The notes under the pieces are model-generated. The model had not been told where the DNA came from and did no database searches. It was given only the letters and a program-made list of their open reading frames with translations. A stretch of 64,000 nt of DNA from the NCBI RefSeq assembly GCF_001425945.1, contig NZ_LMEB01000007.1, forward strand, positions 163-64,162, given 5' to 3'. This DNA is from Brevundimonas sp. Root1279. Its GTDB lineage: Bacteria; Pseudomonadota; Alphaproteobacteria; Caulobacterales; Caulobacteraceae. This document shows positions 14,764 through 24,677 of the stretch, piece after piece (positions within the stretch are counted from its first letter, which is position 1; the number at the start of each line of letters is the position of its first letter). The translations under genes were made by a program, and so were the position numbers.

Positions 14764-16911
14764 TTGAAAGGTCGTTGGCGTCTGTTCAGGCATGACGCGG
14801 GTCGCACAGCCGGCCCGCCCGCCTGGGCCTATGTAGCTTTGTTTGTCGCCTGCCAGCTGCTCGGTCACTGGAGCGTGGCGACCTATGGCTCGGTCACCGT
14901 CTGGCTTTCCAACGGCGTGATGACCGCGGCCCTGCTGCAGCTGCACCGCCGCCAGGCCATTCCGGTCATCGCCGCCTGCTTCATCATCAACCTGGGCAGC
15001 AACGTCGTGCGCGGCGACCCGGGCGTCTTCCTCTGGCTGAACGCCCTGCTCAACCTGGTCGAGGCCTTCGTCGCCGCGGTGCTGGCGCGGCGCGTCTGCG
15101 GCGCGGCGCTGGACATGCGCCGCCCGAAGCGCCTGGCCAATTTCGCCCTGCTGGCGGCGGCGCCCGCCGTCGCCTTGTCGACGATCATCGCCCACGTCAT
15201 CGCCTTCGCCCTCAGCCCGCGGCCGCCGGCCATGGTGCTGTTCCGGCTGCTCAACTACTTCACCATCGAGCAACTCGGCCTGTTGCTTATGACGCCGATC
15301 CTGCTGCTGCTGGCGCGGGGCCATCGCTTCCAAGGCACGGCCCAGGCCCGCCTGCCGGAGGCCATCGGCCTGATCCTTCTGATGCTCGGAGCGACCTTCA
15401 TCGTCTTCTGGCAGAACGACGCCCCGCTCATGTTTGCGGCCGTTCTACCCATGGTCCTGATAGGCCTGCGCCTGTCTCCGACCTGGGCCGCCGCAGCCCT
15501 GCTGGGCATGGCCTTCGTCAGCGGCGCCGCGACGCTGCTGGGCCACGGGCCGGTGCATTTGACCCGGCTGCCGCCCGTACCCGAGCTGGTCGACGTTCCG
15601 CCCATGGTCCGTCGCCTCGGCGTCTACAACCTGTTCCTGCTGGCCATGGTCGCCACCGTCCTGCCGATGAGCACAGTGATGACCGAGCGCCGCCGCCTCG
15701 TGGCTCGCCTGCGCGCCCGCACCCTGGCCGCCCAGGAGGCGCGCCGCACCGCCGAGCACGCCGCCGCCGCTCGTTCGCGCTTCCTGGCCATGATGAGCCA
15801 TGAGATGCGCACCCCGCTGAACGGCGTCGCCGGCTTCGCCGATCTGCTGGCCGCCCGACCCGGCCTGGACGCCGAGGCCGTTCGCCAGGCGCGACAGATC
15901 CGCGAATCCTCCGACGGCCTGCTGATGCTGGTCGAGGACATCCTCGATTTCGCGCGTGGCGACTGCATCGTCTCGCCAGAGCCGCTCGACCTGTCCGCGG
16001 TGGCCCGCGAGGCCGCCACGCCCAGCCGCGCCGCCGCCGACGCCCAGGGGCTGAGCCTGACCATCGACGATCGCCTGCCGTCACGCTCGCGCTTCGTCGC
16101 CGACCGCCGCGCCCTGCGCCAGGCCCTGCACCCGCTGATCGCCAATGCGGTGAAATTCACCAGCCGGGGCGGAGTCGACGTCCGCCTCGAGCGCGCCGCC
16201 GACGGCGTCGTCATCCGCGTCTCCGATACTGGTTGCGGCATCGACCCGTCACGCCACCCCGCCCTGTTCGAGGCCTTCTATCAGGGCGACGACTCCGTCA
16301 GCCGCAACCACGACGGAGCCGGACTGGGCCTGGCCCTGGCTGCGCGCCATGTTCGTCGCCTGGGCGGCCGGATCGAGGTGGAAAGCGCACCGGGCGAGGG
16401 CTCGACGTTCATCCTCAGCCTGCCCCTGCCCCGGACCGCCGACGCCGAGCCCGAGATTGTCCGCGAGGCCGTCGCCCTGGTCGAGGGCGACGATCAAGGC
16501 TTGGCCCGGACGCCCACCATCCTGGTCGTCGACGACCACCCGGTGAATCGCGAAGTCGCCCGCATCATGCTGCAGGCCTTCGGCCTGGAGGTGGTCGAAG
16601 CCGCCGACGGCAAGGAAGCGGTCGCCCTGGCGTCCGAGCAGGCCTTCGATCTGGTGTTGATGGACGTGCGCATGCCGCGCATGGACGGCTTGGAGGCGAC
16701 GCGCCACATCCGGCGGCTGGCCGACGCCGCCGGTCGCGTGCCGATCGTGGCCATGACCGCCGACGCCATGCCCGAGGACGTCGCCCGCTGTCTCGCCGCC
16801 GGCATGAACGCTCACATGGCCAAGCCGATCAGCCAGGCGACCCTCTGCTCGGTGGTCTCGCGCGCCCTGTCCGGCGACCTGCCGGTCACGGCGGAGACGG
16901 CCGCCGCCTAG
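14764..16911 (+). CDS. MASE1-type hybrid sensor histidine kinase/response regulator
   Basis: A 715-residue kinase. TTG 14764 is chosen because GGAGGGG stands five bases before it; an upstream TTG at 14635 lacks such a site. A MASE1-like domain of about eight membrane helices occupies residues 20-300. A dimerisation domain with His346 (MMSHEMRTPLNGVAGFADLL) and an ATPase domain (NAVKFTS, DTGCGID, GAGLGLA) follow. A C-terminal receiver has Asp633 (LVLMDVRMPRMDG) and an intact Lys (MAKPI). No output domain or cognate regulator is adjacent, so it probably feeds a phosphotransferase encoded elsewhere. It is divergent from the nucleotidyltransferase operon. Confidence 0.9.
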   Translation: MKGRWRLFRHDAGRTAGPPAWAYVALFVACQLLGHWSVATYGSVTVWLSNGVMTAALLQLHRRQAIPVIAACFIINLGSNVVRGDPGVFLWLNALLNLVEAFVAAVLARRVCGAALDMRRPKRLANFALLAAAPAVALSTIIAHVIAFALSPRPPAMVLFRLLNYFTIEQLGLLLMTPILLLLARGHRFQGTAQARLPEAIGLILLMLGATFIVFWQNDAPLMFAAVLPMVLIGLRLSPTWAAAALLGMAFVSGAATLLGHGPVHLTRLPPVPELVDVPPMVRRLGVYNLFLLAMVATVLPMSTVMTERRRLVARLRARTLAAQEARRTAEHAAAARSRFLAMMSHEMRTPLNGVAGFADLLAARPGLDAEAVRQARQIRESSDGLLMLVEDILDFARGDCIVSPEPLDLSAVAREAATPSRAAADAQGLSLTIDDRLPSRSRFVADRRALRQALHPLIANAVKFTSRGGVDVRLERAADGVVIRVSDTGCGIDPSRHPALFEAFYQGDDSVSRNHDGAGLGLALAARHVRRLGGRIEVESAPGEGSTFILSLPLPRTADAEPEIVREAVALVEGDDQGLARTPTILVVDDHPVNREVARIMLQAFGLEVVEAADGKEAVALASEQAFDLVLMDVRMPRMDGLEATRHIRRLADAAGRVPIVAMTADAMPEDVARCLAAGMNAHMAKPISQATLCSVVSRALSGDLPVTAETAAA

Positions 16912-16958
16912 GCCTGACCGGTATCGGCGGATCAGGCTCCGGCAGGGCCGATCTCGCT

Positions 16959-17609
16959 CTAGCCGACGTAGTTCCCTTCGAAGGGAAAGCGCTCGGCCCA
17001 GAAAGCCTTCAGCTCCGGCAGGGCGTCGACGCGGCGCATCACCTGACCTATGCGCGGCGCGACCTCGTGGAAGCGCCGGCGGTGGGGATTGAACCGGCTG
17101 ACCGTCGCTACATACAGGTCCAGCACCGTCGGCTCGTCACCCAGAAGAAAGCGGCCCGGCGTGATCTGGCTTTCCATCTTCGCCCAGCAGTCGGCGATGC
17201 GTTCCGAGGTCCGCCGGCCGATCTCCGCCTGGGCCTTCGGATCGTCGCCGGCCAGGCGCGACGGCGTGTCCCGGACCCAGTACATGGCGTAGATCGCCGC
17301 TGGCACGAAGGCCATCCAGCGCAGGAACTGCGCCCGAAGCGGATCGCCCGGTTCGGGGCCCAGAGCGGCTTCCGGGTGTCGCTCGGCCAGCCAGATGAGG
17401 ATGGCGGCGCTTTCGGTCATCACCTCGCCGTCGGGCAGGACCAAGGCTGGGATCTGCCGCATCGGATTGACCTCCGCGACCTTGTCGCGCTCGGCCTCGC
17501 CTTCCCAGGTCGCAGCCTCGACGACGCGATAGGGGACGCCGATCAGGGTCAGGGCCGCCTCGACCGGGACCGAGCCCGATCCGGCGGCGCCGTAGACGGT
17601 GTAGGACAT
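16959..17609 (-). CDS. Glutathione S-transferase family protein
   Basis: A 216-residue protein starting at ATG 17609, with GGAG nine bases upstream (GTG 17621 is an alternative). The N-terminal thioredoxin-like domain starts SYTVYGAAGSGSVPVEAALTL, with the cis-Pro in MRQIPALVLPDG and the glutathione-binding ESAAIL. The C-terminal helical domain follows from about residue 90 (FLLGDEPTVLDLYVA). The catalytic Ser/Tyr is probably in the GAAGSGS loop. The substrate is unknown. It converges on the hybrid kinase gene with 47 bases between stops. Confidence 0.88.
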   Translation of the reverse strand: MSYTVYGAAGSGSVPVEAALTLIGVPYRVVEAATWEGEAERDKVAEVNPMRQIPALVLPDGEVMTESAAILIWLAERHPEAALGPEPGDPLRAQFLRWMAFVPAAIYAMYWVRDTPSRLAGDDPKAQAEIGRRTSERIADCWAKMESQITPGRFLLGDEPTVLDLYVATVSRFNPHRRRFHEVAPRIGQVMRRVDALPELKAFWAERFPFEGNYVG

Positions 17610-17858
17610 GACGGTCTCCACTGCTGGCGGGCCGACGCTATCGCACCCGCGTCCGCCCCGCGCCCAAGACCTGTCGCGCCCGCCATAGGCGGAGCTTGGG
17701 CTTGCCCACAGGCGCGTCCCCAGCCGATTGCGCCCCGCCTACCACATGTAGCGCTCCGCTGAAAAAGTGATCGCAATATAGCCGCATTTCGGCTTGGCGC
17801 CGGAGCCTCCCGGCCGCATGTTGGAAGCCACTTCCGGATTCGTCGACAGAGCTCCCAG

Positions 17859-18917
17859 ATGAACGCGCACGCCCCGATCTCGCCGATCCTCGGAGCCTCC
17901 ACTCCCGGGCTGCTGACGCCCTCGGCGGCCTACAAGCCGTTCCGGTACCCGTGGGCCTTCGACATGTGGAAGAAGCAGCAGCAAGTCCACTGGATGCCCG
18001 AGGAAGTGCCGCTGGGCGAGGACATGAAGGACTGGGCGGTCAATCTGACCGACAGCGAGCGCAACCTGCTGACGCAGATCTTCCGCTTCTTCACCCAGGC
18101 CGACATCGAGGTCCAGGACAACTACATGGAGCGCTACGGTCGGGTGTTCAAACCGACCGAGGTCAAGATGATGCTGGCGAGCTTCGCCAACATGGAGACC
18201 ATCCACATCGCGGCCTACGCCCTGCTGCTCGAGACCATCGGCATGCCCGAGGCCGAGTTCGGCGCCTTCATGGAATACGAGGCCATGCGGGACAAGCACG
18301 ACTACATGGGGCAGTTCGGGGTGGATTCGAACGCCGACATCTGCCGGACCCTGGCCATGTTCGGCGGCTTCGCCGAGGGACTTCAGCTGTTCGCCTCGTT
18401 CGCGATGCTGATGAATTTCCCGCGCCAGAACAAGATGAAGGGCATGGGCCAGATCGTCAGTTGGTCGGTGCGCGACGAGAGCCTGCACTGCGAGGGCATC
18501 ATCAAGCTGTACCACGCCTTCAACAAGGAGACCGGCGCGGTCACCAAGGCTGTGGCCGACGACATCATCGACTGCTGCAAGACCGTGGTGACGATGGAGG
18601 ACAAATTCATCGACCTGGCCTTCGAGCAGGGCCCGGTGAACGGCATGACCCCGGCCGACATCAAGGCCTACATCCGCTTCATCGCCGACTGGCGCCTGCG
18701 CCAGCTGCAGCTGCCCGAGGTCTACGGCATCAAGGAAAACCCGCTGCCCTGGCTGCAGTCGCTGCTGTCTGGCGTCGAGCACGCCAACTTCTTCGAGGCT
18801 CGGGCCACTGAATACTCCAAGGCCGCGACCAAGGGCTCCTGGCACGGCGCCGAAGGCGTCTGGGGCAGCTTCGACGCCCTGATGAAGAAGCGCAACGACG
18901 AGGCGGCCGGGGCCTGA
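17859..18917 (+). CDS. nrdB: Class Ia ribonucleotide reductase beta subunit
   Basis: A 352-residue R2 protein that supplies the tyrosyl radical for dNTP synthesis. The di-iron ligands are seen in QADIEVQD, NMETIHIAAYALL (with the probable radical Tyr in IHIAAY), FAEGLQLF and VRDESLHCEG. There is no N-terminal ATP-cone. Its partner nrdA is not adjacent but lies at 54269, an unusual separation for class Ia genes. A GATTC site is 18-22 bases before the start, and a short dyad CTACCACATGTAG is at 17739-17751, which could be an NrdR site (weak). Confidence 0.96.
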   Translation: MNAHAPISPILGASTPGLLTPSAAYKPFRYPWAFDMWKKQQQVHWMPEEVPLGEDMKDWAVNLTDSERNLLTQIFRFFTQADIEVQDNYMERYGRVFKPTEVKMMLASFANMETIHIAAYALLLETIGMPEAEFGAFMEYEAMRDKHDYMGQFGVDSNADICRTLAMFGGFAEGLQLFASFAMLMNFPRQNKMKGMGQIVSWSVRDESLHCEGIIKLYHAFNKETGAVTKAVADDIIDCCKTVVTMEDKFIDLAFEQGPVNGMTPADIKAYIRFIADWRLRQLQLPEVYGIKENPLPWLQSLLSGVEHANFFEARATEYSKAATKGSWHGAEGVWGSFDALMKKRNDEAAGA

Positions 18918-18939
18918 GCCCCGACCGCGCCCGGTCGTC

Positions 18940-19665
18940 CTACTGGGCGGCCGGGGTCGCCGGCAGGGTCGCGTCGCACGAATAGGCGGCGCAGTATTCC
19001 GTGCGAATCCGCTCGGCCATCCCCTCGTAGACCGCCAGATCCGCGCCCGTCGCCGGGCCCTTATCCGGCGACAGCTGTTCGCCCATCATTTCGCGGTCGT
19101 GCTTGGTCATGGACATGACCATGGTGGTGACCAGGATGTCGAACCGGCGTTCAGGGCGAAGGGCGCGCTGCACCAGGGCGTCGACGGCCTTGCGACGCTC
19201 CGTCTCGTCGACCGAGATGGCGGCCTGGCCGGCGATGACGCCGCGCAGATAGGCGTTGTCGTAAGGCTGCATGCCCGGGCCGACCGACGGAGCGGGCGGC
19301 GCCGGCGGGGTGAAGTCGATCACGAACTCGAACGGCGCCGGGGCCGGCCGGCCGTCCATCAGCTGCGGTTTGACGGCGTATTCGTTGACCAGCCGACGCA
19401 CGCCGTTTTCGAACTGCAGCCCGGCCGGAGCGACCGCCAGGGTCTCGCAGTTCTGGAGCTTGCCCTCCATCGTATACTCGCAGCGCACCTTCACCTTGCC
19501 GGGAATGCGCGCGAGGCGGGCGAAGGTCGGATAGGCGTCGGCCATGGCCTGGGCGCTCGGCTGCTTGTTCAAGGCCGCCGGGGTGATCTCCGGTCCGGAA
19601 TCGCAGCCGGCGAGACCCGCCAGGGCGACGACGGCGAGCAGTGGCCCGGTGAACTTGTTCAACAT
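18940..19665 (-). CDS. Lipoprotein with TonB-C-like domain, function unknown
   Basis: A 241-residue exported lipoprotein. The N-terminus MLNKFTGPLLAVVALAGLAG is followed by Cys21 in the lipobox LAGC. The central part (KVKVRCEYTMEGKLQNCETL, VRRLVNEYAVKPQLMDGRPAPAPFEFVIDF) has the pattern of the TonB/TolA C-terminal-like energy-transducing fold found in many periplasmic proteins of this group. The C-terminal region is helical with two Cys (EYCAAYSCDATL). The function is not known. It converges on nrdB with 22 bases between stops. Confidence 0.78.
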   Translation of the reverse strand: MLNKFTGPLLAVVALAGLAGCDSGPEITPAALNKQPSAQAMADAYPTFARLARIPGKVKVRCEYTMEGKLQNCETLAVAPAGLQFENGVRRLVNEYAVKPQLMDGRPAPAPFEFVIDFTPPAPPAPSVGPGMQPYDNAYLRGVIAGQAAISVDETERRKAVDALVQRALRPERRFDILVTTMVMSMTKHDREMMGEQLSPDKGPATGADLAVYEGMAERIRTEYCAAYSCDATLPATPAAQ

Positions 19666-19794
19666 TGGTAGTCCCCAAATCGCTCCGCTTCCCGGACGCC
19701 GCGTCCGCGCGTAGAGCCTCGCCATATCGCCCCGCCCGGCGTCGGGTGGCAAGCCGCCGGGACCACCGGCCCCCTGATGCGTTGGAGCCCGGTC

Positions 19795-20844
19795 ATGTCC
19801 GCCACCCCCACGCCCTTCAATGTCGCCCTGGTTGGATTCGGCTACGCCGGCCGCACCTTTCACGCGCCGTTGATCGACGCCTGCCCTGGCCTGGTCCTGC
19901 ACAGCATAGTCTCCAGCCGCCCGGACGAGGTCCGCGCCGCCTGGCCCGAGGCGCGCCCCGCGAGGTTCGAGGAGGCCCTGGGCGATCCGGCCATCGCCCT
20001 GGTCGTCCTGGCCACCCCGAACGCCCTGCACGCGCCCCAGGCCGTTGCAGCCCTGAACGCCGGCAAGGCGGTCGTCATCGACAAGCCCTTCGCCCTGTCC
20101 CTCGCCGAGGCGGAAGCGGTGGCCGCCGTCGCGCGGGACCGAGGCCGTCTGTTGTCCGTCTTCCACAACCGGCGCTGGGACGCCGACTTTCTGGCGCTGC
20201 AGGCGGAAATCGCCGCCGGGACGCTGGGGCCGATCCGCACCTTTGAAAGCCATTTCGACCGCTTCCGACCCGAGGTGCGCGATCGCTGGCGGGAGCGCGA
20301 CGAGCCCGGCGGCGGCATCTGGAACGACCTCGGCCCGCACCTGATCGATCAGGCCCTGGTGCTGTTCGGCCGCCCTCTCGGCGTGACCTGCGACCTCGCC
20401 GTCCTGCGCGACGGCGGCCAGGCGACCGACTGGGCCCACGCCGTACTGCGCTACGTCGACAGGCGCGTGATCCTGCACGCCGACATGACCACGCCCGCGC
20501 CCGACCTGCGCTTCGCCGTCCACGGCGCGCGGGCCAGTTGGCTGAAGTCGGGTCTGGACGTGCAGGAGGACCAGCTGAAGGGCGGACGACCGGTCGGCGG
20601 AGAGGGCTGGGGCGTCGATCCCCTGCCCGCGACGATCGTCGAGGGCGAGACCGGCGCGCGCCGCCCGTCGCCGGGCCCTGCGGGCGACTACCGCGCCTTC
20701 TACGACGGCGTCGCCGCCGCTCTCGCCGGAACCGGCGCCAACCCAGTCCCGCCCGAGGAGGCGCTGGCGGTCATGGAGGTGCTGGAAGCCGGTCTGGAGA
20801 GCCATGACCGCGGCGCCGAGATCGTGCTCGAACCAGCCCCCTGA
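19795..20844 (+). CDS. Gfo/Idh/MocA family oxidoreductase
   Basis: A 349-residue NAD(P)-dependent dehydrogenase. The Rossmann motif GFGYAGRTFHAPLI is at about residues 14-27, and the family signature VVIDKPFALSLAEAE, with the catalytic Lys in DKP, is near 95-110. A second conserved stretch, GGGIWNDLGPHLIDQALVLFG, is near 172-192. ATG 19795 is used because GGAG precedes it by eight bases. The substrate is likely a sugar, inositol or similar polyol, but nothing nearby narrows it down. It is divergent from the lipoprotein gene. Confidence 0.9.
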   Translation: MSATPTPFNVALVGFGYAGRTFHAPLIDACPGLVLHSIVSSRPDEVRAAWPEARPARFEEALGDPAIALVVLATPNALHAPQAVAALNAGKAVVIDKPFALSLAEAEAVAAVARDRGRLLSVFHNRRWDADFLALQAEIAAGTLGPIRTFESHFDRFRPEVRDRWRERDEPGGGIWNDLGPHLIDQALVLFGRPLGVTCDLAVLRDGGQATDWAHAVLRYVDRRVILHADMTTPAPDLRFAVHGARASWLKSGLDVQEDQLKGGRPVGGEGWGVDPLPATIVEGETGARRPSPGPAGDYRAFYDGVAAALAGTGANPVPPEEALAVMEVLEAGLESHDRGAEIVLEPAP

Positions 20845-20874
20845 ACCCTGCCGCCCCGCCTCTCCCCCGGCGCT

Positions 20875-20968
20875 ACATGCGCGACATCGGGACCGCTATA
20901 TTTCGCCAAGACATGCGCGACATTTCCGGCGTCGACATGCGCGACATTCGTCGAGACATGCACGACAT
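20875..20968. repeat. Four direct copies of a 13-bp sequence between convergent genes
   Basis: ACATGCGCGACAT starts at 20875, 20911 and 20935, with a one-base variant (ACATGCACGACAT) at 20956. The spacings are 36, 24 and 21 bases. They fill most of the 147-base gap between the ends of the oxidoreductase and carboxylesterase genes. All spacings are multiples of three, and one frame reads M-R/H-D-I repeatedly, but no complete gene is evident. Confidence 0.85.
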
Positions 20969-20991
20969 CGACGACATCGTTCCGAGCGGGG

Positions 20992-22590
20992 TCAGGTCCC
21001 GGGCTGAACGTAGGGGATCCGGCCGAAGAAGCGGCGTTCGTCGCCGCGCGGATCGTCGGCCATCTGCGGCGGCAGGTCGAACAGCATCGTCTCGCGCCGC
21101 GCCAGGGAATAGGGCGTCCAGCGCGGCAGGCCGGCGTGGTTGGGGTCGCCGGTGCGGGCGAAGGCCAGCAGGGCGTCGCTCATCCGGTCGGCCATGGCCT
21201 GGGCGTCGGCGCCGACCGCGCCCGAGCCCTCGGCCCTGACATTGTCCAGCATCAGCGGGATGTCGGAGGTGTGGTAGGCGCCGGTGCGGCCGTTGGGCAG
21301 GCGGCTGGCCCAGTCCAGCTGATAGACCCAGGCGGGCGAGCCCTGCGCCGCCCGCGCCTCCGCCTCGATCACCGCCGCTCGCCAGGAACGCGCCGCCGTC
21401 GTGGCGCGGATCAACACTTGATCGGGGTTCATCTCCGGGTGTTCGCGGCGATACCAGCCGCCGACCTCCGCGGGATCGATGTCGATGCGCATCTGCGCCG
21501 GAGTCAGTCGCCCGGGCAGGGCCTCCCAGGTCAGACCGGCGTTGGCCGGGTCATTGCCGAGGAAGGCCAGGGTCTCTTCGCGAGTGTTGCCGATCATCAT
21601 CGGGATGGCCGCCGACTGCGCCGGGGCGTCGGGCCAGAACGGGTGGCGCGGCAGGCTGCGCCCATCGAGCACCGGACCGAAATAGAGCGAGCCGCCGAGG
21701 ATCGCGTCGGTCGCGCCCGCCGCCTCGAGCAGGCGCTCGACCGGCATGGTCCGCACCTCGTCCGCGCGCGACGGGGTGAGACCGAGGGCCGCCAGCCAGG
21801 CCTCGGCGCGCCTTGCTGCATTCAGCGGACCGGACGCGGTCACCTGCTGGCCGCTCATTGTCACAGCCCTGTGAAACAGGCCCGAAGCCATCGGCATGGC
21901 CATCAGGGTGGCGATCTTGGCTCCGCCGCCGGACTGGCCGACCAATGTCACATTGACGGGATCACCGCCGAAAGCAGCAATGTTGTCGCGCACCCACTCC
22001 AGCGACAGGATGAGGTCCAGCTGACCGAGGTTGCCGCTGTCCTCGAACCCGGCCGCAAGTCTCGCCAGCGAGGCATAGCCCAGCGGCCCGAGCCGATGAT
22101 TGACCGTGACGACGACGACGTCGCCCCGGGCCGAGAGTCGCGCCCCGTCTGTCAGCGGGCTCGATCCCGAGCCGGTCGAATAGGCCCCGCCGTGAATGTA
22201 GACGACCACCGGCCGGCGCCCGATCTGAGCGGGCGTCCAGACGTTCAGCCTCAGGCAGTCCTCGGACTGATTGGGTTCGCCCCCGCGCTGCGGACAGGCC
22301 GGACCGAAGGCGTCCGCCTCGAGCACCCCGCTCCACGGCGCGGGCGGGAGCGGCGGCTGGAAGCGCCGCGGCCCGGTGTCGGCGCCGTAGGGAATTCCCA
22401 GAGCACGCAGGACGGGACTTCGGCCCTCCGCCTGGGCGCGCGCCACATCCCATTGAAGCCGGACGCGACCTGAGCGGGTCTCGACCACCACGGCCCCGTA
22501 TTTCTCACGGGCTCGCACAAGCGTCGACGAGGCCACAGCCGCGGCCGCCGCCAGCGTCAATCCGCGCCGGGTCAGTGTTCCGCCTGCCAC
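20992..22590 (-). CDS. Type B carboxylesterase, exported (probable Tat signal)
   Basis: A 532-residue esterase of the carboxylesterase/lipase family. GTG 22590 is the likely start. The leader has twin arginines followed by a hydrophobic stretch ([19 protein letters not shown]), suggesting Tat export. The nucleophile Ser lies in [12 protein letters not shown], the oxyanion hole in [13 protein letters not shown], the [11 protein letters not shown] block is present, and the catalytic His is probably in [12 protein letters not shown]. Length fits the family. Substrates are unknown esters. The gene upstream on the same strand encodes a small exported coiled-coil protein (stop 36 bases away). Confidence 0.88.
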   Translation of the reverse strand: MAGGTLTRRGLTLAAAAAVASSTLVRAREKYGAVVVETRSGRVRLQWDVARAQAEGRSPVLRALGIPYGADTGPRRFQPPLPPAPWSGVLEADAFGPACPQRGGEPNQSEDCLRLNVWTPAQIGRRPVVVYIHGGAYSTGSGSSPLTDGARLSARGDVVVVTVNHRLGPLGYASLARLAAGFEDSGNLGQLDLILSLEWVRDNIAAFGGDPVNVTLVGQSGGGAKIATLMAMPMASGLFHRAVTMSGQQVTASGPLNAARRAEAWLAALGLTPSRADEVRTMPVERLLEAAGATDAILGGSLYFGPVLDGRSLPRHPFWPDAPAQSAAIPMMIGNTREETLAFLGNDPANAGLTWEALPGRLTPAQMRIDIDPAEVGGWYRREHPEMNPDQVLIRATTAARSWRAAVIEAEARAAQGSPAWVYQLDWASRLPNGRTGAYHTSDIPLMLDNVRAEGSGAVGADAQAMADRMSDALLAFARTGDPNHAGLPRWTPYSLARRETMLFDLPPQMADDPRGDERRFFGRIPYVQPGT

Positions 22591-22625
22591 GCCATGTCCC
22601 CCAAGGTCCGCAGACTGCGTCGAGA

Positions 22626-23096
22626 TCAGCCTTGCGGCGCGCCCGTCACGCAAACCCGGCCGGACCGCTGGCAGGCGGCGACCTGGGCTTCCCAAGCGGC
22701 CTTGTCGCGTTCGTACTGGGCCTTGGCGGCGTCGGCGGCGGCCTTGTTCGCTTCCCACTGGGCCTGTTCGGTGGCGAGGCGGGCGGTCTCTTCACGCCAG
22801 CGGGTGTTGCTGATTTCGAATGCGGCCTGGCTGGCGGCCTCGGTCTCGGCGGCGGCGTCGTTCCGCGACGCGATGCGCTGGTTCAGGCTGGCCGTGGCGG
22901 CGAGCTCGGCCGGGTCCTGCTCTTCGTCCGTACCCTGGGGCGCCGCCTGGGTCATCTCCGCGACGGCCGGAGTCGAAGCCGTGGCGTGACCGTGCGCGGT
23001 CTGGGGCGCGGCGCTCTGGGGCGTGGCGATCTGGGCGAAGGCCGTCGGCGCGAGGGCGAGAAACGATACGGCGGCGATCAGAGTCAGTCGGGACAT
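22626..23096 (-). CDS. Small exported Ala-rich coiled-coil protein
   Basis: A 156-residue protein starting at ATG 23096. A signal peptide ([20 protein letters not shown]) is followed by a low-complexity linker. A long helix with a heptad-like Ala/Glu/Lys pattern follows (about residues 60-140). The end [15 protein letters not shown] contains a Cys pair. Similar small periplasmic proteins are common in Caulobacterales; the function is unknown. It may be cotranscribed with the esterase gene. Confidence 0.72.
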   Translation of the reverse strand: MSRLTLIAAVSFLALAPTAFAQIATPQSAAPQTAHGHATASTPAVAEMTQAAPQGTDEEQDPAELAATASLNQRIASRNDAAAETEAASQAAFEISNTRWREETARLATEQAQWEANKAAADAAKAQYERDKAAWEAQVAACQRSGRVCVTGAPQG

Positions 23097-23176
23097 GCAG
23101 GGCTCCAACGATAGATCCGCGAAGCTTCGCGGTAGAATGCGATCAGATAACGGCGGTTGAGTGCGACAACACAAAT

Positions 23177-24637
23177 TCAGTTCGGCAGCCGCAGTTCGAA
23201 GGTCGTACCGCGCGGCCCGGTGTCGACCAGCGCCAGCGCCCCGCCATGGCTGGCGGCAAGTTCACGCGAGATGGTCAGGCCCAGCCCGGTCCCTTCGGAG
23301 GCCCGACCACTGACGAAGGGCTCGAACAGTTTTTCCGACAGTCGCGGCGGGATCCCGGGCCCGTCGTCGGAGATGCGGATCACTGCGTCTCCGTTTTCAT
23401 GGTCGGCGACGACCTTCACCTGGCCGGGTCGGCCGGAGCGGGTGGCGTCGCCCTCGATCGCCTCACGGGCGTTGCGCATCAGATTGACCAGGATGCGGTG
23501 CAGTTGCTCAGGGTCGGCGTGGACCGTGAAGCGGGCCGGGATCGCCTTGGCCAGCCGCACCCCTTCCGGCGACAGGCCCGCATCCTCGGCCGCCGACTGC
23601 AGCGCCGGCGTCAGGGCGACGCGCACGCGCTGCGGCTCCGGCTCCTCGCTGCGGCCGTACTCCAGCACATTGCGCGACAGGGCGGCGGCGCGGCTCAGGG
23701 CCCGCTCCAGCCGCGGCAGCGCCTTGGCCACCTGCGGATCGGGCGAGTCCGCCAGACGCTCGGACGCAATCTGGGCCGAGGTCAGCATGTTGCGCAGGTC
23801 GTGGTTGATCTTGGCCACCGCCTCGCCGAGCGCCACCAGCCGGGCGCGCGAACGCAGCGACAGGCGCACTTCTTCCTGCATCCGCGCCAGTTCGCGCTCG
23901 ACGCGGCCGATCTCGTCCTGGCGATGGCTGGGCGGATCGCCCTCGGCCTCGGGATCGGCGGCGAAACGCTCGATCGAGCGGGTCACCCGCCGCAGCGGCT
24001 GCAGCACCAGCAGGGCCAGGCCGCCGTACAGCAGGGCCCCGGCGACCAGCGACACCAACAGCGAGGTCAGCAGACTGTTGAGCAGGAAGGCCCTCAGCTC
24101 CAGCTTCAACGGCTCGGCCGGGGCCAGGACCTCGATGAAGTCGCCGGAGCGATAGCGCGGCCGCGCCTGCACCCGGATGGCGCGGTCGGGGTGGCCGACC
24201 AAGGTCCGCCACGGGTCGGCCAGACGGGCGATCGTACGCGCGCGGCGCATATCGATCAGGTCCGGCGTGCGGGGCAGGTTCGGGGCCTGCAGCAGCAGAC
24301 GCCGCACGCCCTGGTCGCCGACCACCACCGCCTGCACGCCGCCGATGGCCAGCAGCTGTTCGGCGACGTCGTCCTCGACCGCCGAATACGGCAGGGCCTC
24401 GACCCCGACGGAGGCGAGCTCGGCCGACTGCAGCCGGTCCAGCAGCCAGCGCTCATGGAAGTTGGCGGCGCTGGGCGCGATGATCAGGATCTCGACCACC
24501 ACGGCGAAGGCGAAGGTCAGCAGCAGCAGTCGCCAGGACAGGGCGTCGGGGGCGTGAAAACGCAGGCGTTCGCGCCACTCGGCAGGCAAGCGCAAGCGCC
24601 GCTTCGCCGCCTCCACCCATGTCGTCGCCGCGCTCAT
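23177..24637 (-). CDS. Orphan sensor histidine kinase
   Basis: A 486-residue kinase. Membrane segments lie at about residues 35-55 and 185-210, enclosing a periplasmic domain of about 130 residues. A HAMP region follows at about 212-265, His279 lies in the unusual H-box INHDLRNMLTSAQIASE, and the ATPase domain has NLMRNAREAIEG, ISDDGPGIPP and GTGLGLTIS. The HDLRN variant is typical of the HPK4-like group. No response regulator is next to it. The TVP38 gene upstream (40 bases from its stop to the kinase start) reads in the same direction and may form an operon with it. Confidence 0.9.
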   Translation of the reverse strand: MSAATTWVEAAKRRLRLPAEWRERLRFHAPDALSWRLLLLTFAFAVVVEILIIAPSAANFHERWLLDRLQSAELASVGVEALPYSAVEDDVAEQLLAIGGVQAVVVGDQGVRRLLLQAPNLPRTPDLIDMRRARTIARLADPWRTLVGHPDRAIRVQARPRYRSGDFIEVLAPAEPLKLELRAFLLNSLLTSLLVSLVAGALLYGGLALLVLQPLRRVTRSIERFAADPEAEGDPPSHRQDEIGRVERELARMQEEVRLSLRSRARLVALGEAVAKINHDLRNMLTSAQIASERLADSPDPQVAKALPRLERALSRAAALSRNVLEYGRSEEPEPQRVRVALTPALQSAAEDAGLSPEGVRLAKAIPARFTVHADPEQLHRILVNLMRNAREAIEGDATRSGRPGQVKVVADHENGDAVIRISDDGPGIPPRLSEKLFEPFVSGRASEGTGLGLTISRELAASHGGALALVDTGPRGTTFELRLPN

Positions 24638-24677
24638 GGGCCACTTAACGCAAAGCTTGGGGAAATCGCTGCGTCAC

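Noticed and set aside
20877..21239. Frame reading MRDI repeatedly through the 13-bp repeats
   Set aside because: It then runs antisense into the carboxylesterase gene with Arg-rich noise and has no ribosome site; kept only as a DNA repeat.
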